Assembly: GCA_964473155.1 (NCBI GenBank)
Contig: CAYYNT010000002.1
Coordinates: forward strand, 1-64,000
DNA from: JAJFUG01 sp964473155
GTDB taxonomy: Bacteria; Gemmatimonadota; Glassbacteria; GWA2-58-10
Length of the DNA stretch: 64,000 nucleotides
Direction of reading: 5' to 3'
Each line of letters starts with the position of its first letter. Within the stretch, counting starts at the first letter, position 1. The position numbers and the translations under genes are program-made. The notes beneath the pieces are model-generated. The model saw only the letters and a list, made by a program, of their open reading frames with translations. It was not told the origin of the DNA and did not search any database. Positions 61,176 through 64,000 of this stretch are shown here, piece by piece.

Positions 61176-61805
61176 TCAGAAACCAGCCATTATGGCCATC
61201 ACACCATCGAGCTGTTCCTCATCAAGGTCCATCAGGCCATCATATACCGTCGCGCCGCCCCCGGCAGGAAACATCACAGGTTTCTCCAGGCTGCCGTAGG
61301 CGGAATCGGCGCTTTCATCCGAAACTGTCTGAAGGTATTCCGCGGCCAACGTGTAGTCGGTCAGCAGACGCCGCATGACTTTCAAGGAATCCTGTTCCAC
61401 GGGCATAACTATTCCCTGACGGGCCGCCAGAGAAGGGTCCTGACTCGCACCTGAATTCCGCAGGACTCCCGTTCGATCCACACCGATAAAAATCAGAAGC
61501 AGAAGAGCCGCGACTGCCAGCACTTTCCAGGCTGCATGTTCGAAACTTCTCCTCCATGCGCGCGGCTTGCGCCAGGTGGCCTCATCAATCTGGCGGGCGT
61601 TCTCCCGCCAGAACTCCTCGGAAGGCATTTCGACTTCCCGCATTCCCGGTGAAGCAAACAAGCCTTCCATCCGGCTCAACTGATACAAAGTATCCGCGCA
61701 GGATGGGCAATTCAGGATGTGAGAACGCACTTGAGCCCGCAGAGGATCATTCAGTGAACCCTCCAGATAATCGATCATCATGCTTTCATCAATTGGGCAG
61801 CGCAT
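61176..61805 (-). CDS. zinc-finger-type membrane anti-sigma factor
   Basis: This protein of about 209 residues begins with an anti-sigma (ZAS) domain: MRCPIDESMMIDYLEGSL, followed by VRSHILNCPSCADTLYQL, which carries the HxxxCxxC zinc motif. One membrane helix follows at about 91-109 (VLAVAALLLLIFIGV), then about 100 periplasmic residues without a known domain. The ATG at 61805 follows the sigma gene's stop by one base, with GGGAGAGAG just upstream. Such proteins hold the ECF sigma factor inactive until a periplasmic signal arrives. The two helical proteins downstream are candidate stress effectors. Confidence 0.87.
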   Translation of the reverse strand: MRCPIDESMMIDYLEGSLNDPLRAQVRSHILNCPSCADTLYQLSRMEGLFASPGMREVEMPSEEFWRENARQIDEATWRKPRAWRRSFEHAAWKVLAVAALLLLIFIGVDRTGVLRNSGASQDPSLAARQGIVMPVEQDSLKVMRRLLTDYTLAAEYLQTVSDESADSAYGSLEKPVMFPAGGGATVYDGLMDLDEEQLDGVMAIMAGF

Positions 61806-61806
61806 T

Positions 61807-62373
61807 TTACTCTCTCCCATCGCGCAGGTTAACCTGCTGTTTGACCGGCTTAAGCCAGATTGCCATCTTTTTCAGCGCCCTGTGATATGATACTTTGGCC
61901 GCTGTCAGGCTCATACCGCAAATCTCGGCGACAGCAACGAAAGGTGTATCCTCGAACGCACGCAGAATTACTACCTGACGTTGAACATCCGGCAAACGGT
62001 TGAGGGCGCTGTCCAGCCAGTTTCGCATTTTCTCACGGTCCATCTCCCTGTCCTGGTCACTGCTTTCATCCATGAACGAATCCGCCGACTGCTCAAGAGC
62101 AGCCAGCCTCGAACGGCTGCGGAACCAGTTCTTGGCCTGGTTCGAGGCTATCGTATACAGCCAGCTTCGGAAATTCCCGTCCTCGTGCAGCGAGGACAGA
62201 TTGTTCCAGGCACGGACAAATGAATTCTGCATTACATCCGCAGCTTCGTCATGATCCAGTCCCAGACGTCTCAGGTAACGATAGAGCGGCTTCTGATAAC
62301 GCTCGACAAGCTGGCTGAAGCAGCTTTGATCACCCTCTTTTATCCGTCGGACCAGCAGAATATCGTCGTTCAT
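61807..62373 (-). CDS. ECF-type RNA polymerase sigma factor
   Basis: This protein of about 188 residues has sigma region 2 (EGDQSCFSQLVERYQKPLYR, DHDEAADVMQNSFVRAW, FRSWLYTIASNQ) and region 4 (RLPDVQRQVVILRAFED, VAEICGMSLTAAKVSYHRAL), with no region 1 or 3, so it is an ECF sigma factor. An acidic linker (MDESSDQDREMDREK) joins them. The ATG at 62373 gives the usual N-terminus (MNDDILLVRRIKEG); ATGs at 62397 and 62424 are alternatives. The preceding minus strand has TGTAAC near 62439-62444, which might be the -35 of an autoregulated promoter. It forms an operon with its anti-sigma factor. Confidence 0.92.
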   Translation of the reverse strand: MNDDILLVRRIKEGDQSCFSQLVERYQKPLYRYLRRLGLDHDEAADVMQNSFVRAWNNLSSLHEDGNFRSWLYTIASNQAKNWFRSRSRLAALEQSADSFMDESSDQDREMDREKMRNWLDSALNRLPDVQRQVVILRAFEDTPFVAVAEICGMSLTAAKVSYHRALKKMAIWLKPVKQQVNLRDGRE

Positions 62374-62448
62374 TGTCGTCCGTCTTGATAGCGTCATAAG
62401 CCTGCTTCTGTTCACATGACACATGACAGTCGCATGCCGTTACATTTT

Positions 62449-63474
62449 TTATTCTTCAAAGGAATCTTCTTCCCTGCGGTGCACTGCCTTTTTACCGCGC
62501 GGAGAAGTCCATTCTCTCATCGGAAGCGCCCATGGTCCGCTCAACCGGTAGCGTTTCTCGATGCGCCTCATTTTATCGATCTCGTCTTTATAGCGGCGGC
62601 GGCGATAGACAAAAACGAGGATGAAAAGACCCGCGGCCGCAATCCACAGCAAAGTCGCGCTCCCGATCAGCCTCAACCATCCGTAACGCACTCCCGCCCA
62701 TTCGCGCCAGTTCGACTCGAACTTATCCAGTGTCAGCCCGAGAGAAAGGCGCAAAGCCTGGTCCAGATCGCCGGTCTCCCGCCAGCGCTCTAACAGAAGG
62801 TCCAATTGATGGCTGTTCCAGTTAGAGACCAAATAGTCGATTACGGTATAGCTCTGAAGGTACGCCCGGCGGGCCAGAGTCTCAGAGCGCGGGAAACCGT
62901 CTCTCAACTCCCGGAACGGCATGAATGATCCAACTGCCAGAGCCACCGAGGTGTCGAACATGTCCTCAAGGCCCCACATCTCCGCATTCCAGAGAGCGTA
63001 ACCTTCCTGAAACCAGCGTGGAATGGCAGAGGGACGGAGGCGCTGGTCCAGAAAAAGATGACTCAATTCGTGATTAAGCACAGTGCGCGGCTCTTCAACC
63101 CAATCGGTTATGATCCGGGGAGAACGCATGATCACCAGGTCCTGTTCCGGCACGGCGAAAGCCACGCCCCACTCCGGCAGCGCCCCTCCGCTGAGACGCT
63201 GAAACTCGTTCTCATCCGGCGCTATTATTAATGTGACCGCGCACAGATTCTCACCCGGCAACATTTCGTTGCGAGGCAGAAAGGAGGCTGTCCATTTAAG
63301 ATAGTCCGAGGCGGTCGCAGAATCCGGGTTCCGGTATAAAACCTTTGTCTGCCCCTCTGTCAGACTCCTGTAAGAATCAACTGTCAGCCTCGATTCGCAT
63401 CGCACCCGGCTGCCCGGACAACACAACAGAAAAAGCAACGCCAGCCTGGTACACTTTTTCAATAACAAAACCAT
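62449..63474 (-). CDS. membrane-anchored peptidase MA-like protein
   Basis: This protein of about 341 residues starts with a signal peptide (MVLLLKKCTRLALLFLLCCPG) and has a gluzincin-like site TVLNHELSHLFLDQ (HExxH), followed by PRWFQEGYALWNAE, where the Glu of WFxEG is the third zinc ligand in the peptidase MA family. A membrane helix (about 271-291, SATLLWIAAAGLFILVFVY) is followed by a basic cytoplasmic tail. It is probably a membrane-bound periplasmic protease of unknown substrate. The start at 63474 is inferred; in-frame codons further upstream run into rpsT on the other strand. It lies just upstream of the ECF sigma gene on the same strand. Confidence 0.78.
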   Translation of the reverse strand: MVLLLKKCTRLALLFLLCCPGSRVRCESRLTVDSYRSLTEGQTKVLYRNPDSATASDYLKWTASFLPRNEMLPGENLCAVTLIIAPDENEFQRLSGGALPEWGVAFAVPEQDLVIMRSPRIITDWVEEPRTVLNHELSHLFLDQRLRPSAIPRWFQEGYALWNAEMWGLEDMFDTSVALAVGSFMPFRELRDGFPRSETLARRAYLQSYTVIDYLVSNWNSHQLDLLLERWRETGDLDQALRLSLGLTLDKFESNWREWAGVRYGWLRLIGSATLLWIAAAGLFILVFVYRRRRYKDEIDKMRRIEKRYRLSGPWALPMREWTSPRGKKAVHRREEDSFEE

Positions 63475-63501
63475 TGACAATCTGTTACGAGATATTATCT
63501 T
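63474..63501 (+). promoter_or_regulatory. rpsT promoter
   Basis: A perfect TTGACA (63474-63479) and TATCTT (63496-63501) are 16 bases apart, about 60 bases before the rpsT GTG. The -10 box equals that of the tRNA-Ala promoter. Confidence 0.6.
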
Positions 63502-63559
63502 TGGTCGCAGTTCCAGCATTTTAACATCCGTTTTCATATACATCCGAGGAGAGGATTCC

Positions 63560-63841
63560 GTGCCGAATACAAAAAGCGCTGAGAAACGCAATAAGACAAA
63601 CCTGGTGCGCAACGAAAGAAACCGTATCCGCCGCTCAACAATGCGCACCGCGATCAAGAAGCTTCGCAAGGCCGAAAGTTACGAGGCCGCCGTGGCTCTA
63701 CTGCCCGAGGTTTTCTCGACCATAGATAAAAATGCCAAGGTGCATGTGATTCATCCCCGGACCGCCGCGCGCTACAAGAGCCGCCTGAGCCTGTTCGTTC
63801 AGACCCTGCAGAAGCCGGCAAAGACTGAGCCAAAAGCCTGA
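63560..63841 (+). CDS. rpsT: 30S ribosomal protein S20
   Basis: This 93-residue basic protein matches S20 throughout. It begins PNTKSAEKRNKTNLVRNERN, has the long-helix stretch STMRTAIKKLRKAES and ends with the conserved HPRTAARYKSRL. The start is a GTG with GAGGAGAGG upstream. It binds 16S rRNA early in small-subunit assembly. It is monocistronic, ended by a terminator at 63867. Confidence 0.97.
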   Translation: MPNTKSAEKRNKTNLVRNERNRIRRSTMRTAIKKLRKAESYEAAVALLPEVFSTIDKNAKVHVIHPRTAARYKSRLSLFVQTLQKPAKTEPKA

Positions 63842-63866
63842 TACCGGCAAACAGACCGGTCAGTTC

Positions 63867-63900
63867 AGAAGGCAGAAGAGCACAGGTTCTTCTGCCTTCT
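63867..63900 (+). terminator. rpsT terminator
   Basis: A perfect 13-base stem (AGAAGGCAGAAGA and its complement) with an 8-base loop is followed by TGTTTCCTG. It may also serve the partial minus-strand gene beyond. Confidence 0.88.
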
Positions 63901-63921
63901 TGTTTCCTGTGGAATGCCGCA

Positions 63922-64000
63922 TCAGACCAGAGACTGCAATATCTGCAAACCCAGCACCGAGTCCTTCCAGTCCACGAGAATCATCAGATCACGGATCGCC
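63922..64000 (-). CDS. possible C-terminal end of a minus-strand gene (partial)
   Basis: An open frame of 25 codons ends at a TGA (63924-63922) and runs off the window, reading AIRDLMILVDWKDSVLGLQI and then LQSLV. It lies just beyond a hairpin that could end its transcript. It is too short to assign a family. Confidence 0.35.
   Translation of the reverse strand, partial: AIRDLMILVDWKDSVLGLQILQSLV

Overview
The window is a stretch of chromosome from a Gram-negative, free-living bacterium with moderately high GC. Outer-membrane signs are a beta-barrel protein, a TolC-type channel, many lipoproteins and Tat or Sec signal peptides. The MurE-type ligase keeps the DNPR signature of meso-diaminopimelate enzymes. 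A GWxTD-domain protein and a relative of the 'asparagine synthetase B'-annotated proteins of Bacteroidota point towards the FCB superphylum or an uncultured neighbour of it. That placement is an inference. No phage genes, CRISPR array or rRNA operon were seen, and there is one tRNA gene.

Layout. 1-0.68 kb is gene-free and full of inverted repeats. 0.7-28 kb is dominated by exported carbohydrate and nucleoside enzymes: an alpha-helical toroid protein, a GHMP sugar kinase, a GH5 glycanase, a two-domain MBL lipoprotein, a DUF2264 protein, two exported nucleoside hydrolases (one fused to an alpha/beta hydrolase), a Tat-exported Gfo/Idh/MocA oxidoreductase beside a Tat-signal FucI-like protein, an arylsulfatase, a GH36 enzyme and a sugar/H+ symporter. 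Interspersed are a cyclic-nucleotide-binding protein with an AI-2E-type permease, a MazEF module, and a sigma-54 activator with a V4R sensor coupled to a phosphoribosyltransferase. 28-45 kb is mostly housekeeping: cysteine synthase, tRNA-Ala, GWxTD protein, MtnA, an octaheme HAO-like cytochrome, citrate synthase, a DHODH-like protein, an M48 protease, a methyltransferase, an HDOD protein, KtrAB potassium uptake, an MFS carrier, an old-yellow-enzyme and an Fe-S aldo/keto reductase. 45-50 kb is an envelope operon: MurG with a HEAT-like extension, MraY and a flippase. 52-62.4 kb, all on the minus strand, holds two probable transcription units. One is an ECF sigma factor, an anti-sigma factor and two periplasmic helical Spy-like proteins. 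The other is a rhodanese/MauE membrane protein, a TolC-like protein, a TPR protein, the asparagine synthetase B-like protein and MurE. The window closes with a peptidase MA-like membrane protein and rpsT.

Mobile and repeated DNA. Two near-identical 126-131 bp elements with 18-bp terminal inverted repeats (11.5 and 21.9 kb) look like MITEs. A second, older family of about 170 bp occurs at 41.1 and 51.8 kb. A short palindrome with GGGGCACGGC-type arms recurs at six places, including inside both MITEs.

How the genes may work together. The first half reads as scavenging of complex, partly sulfated polysaccharides and nucleosides, with export of catabolic enzymes beyond the usual glycoside hydrolases. 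The last third reads as cell-wall synthesis and envelope maintenance under an ECF sigma factor. Several start codons are TTG or GTG with strong Shine-Dalgarno sequences; starts were chosen on that basis.
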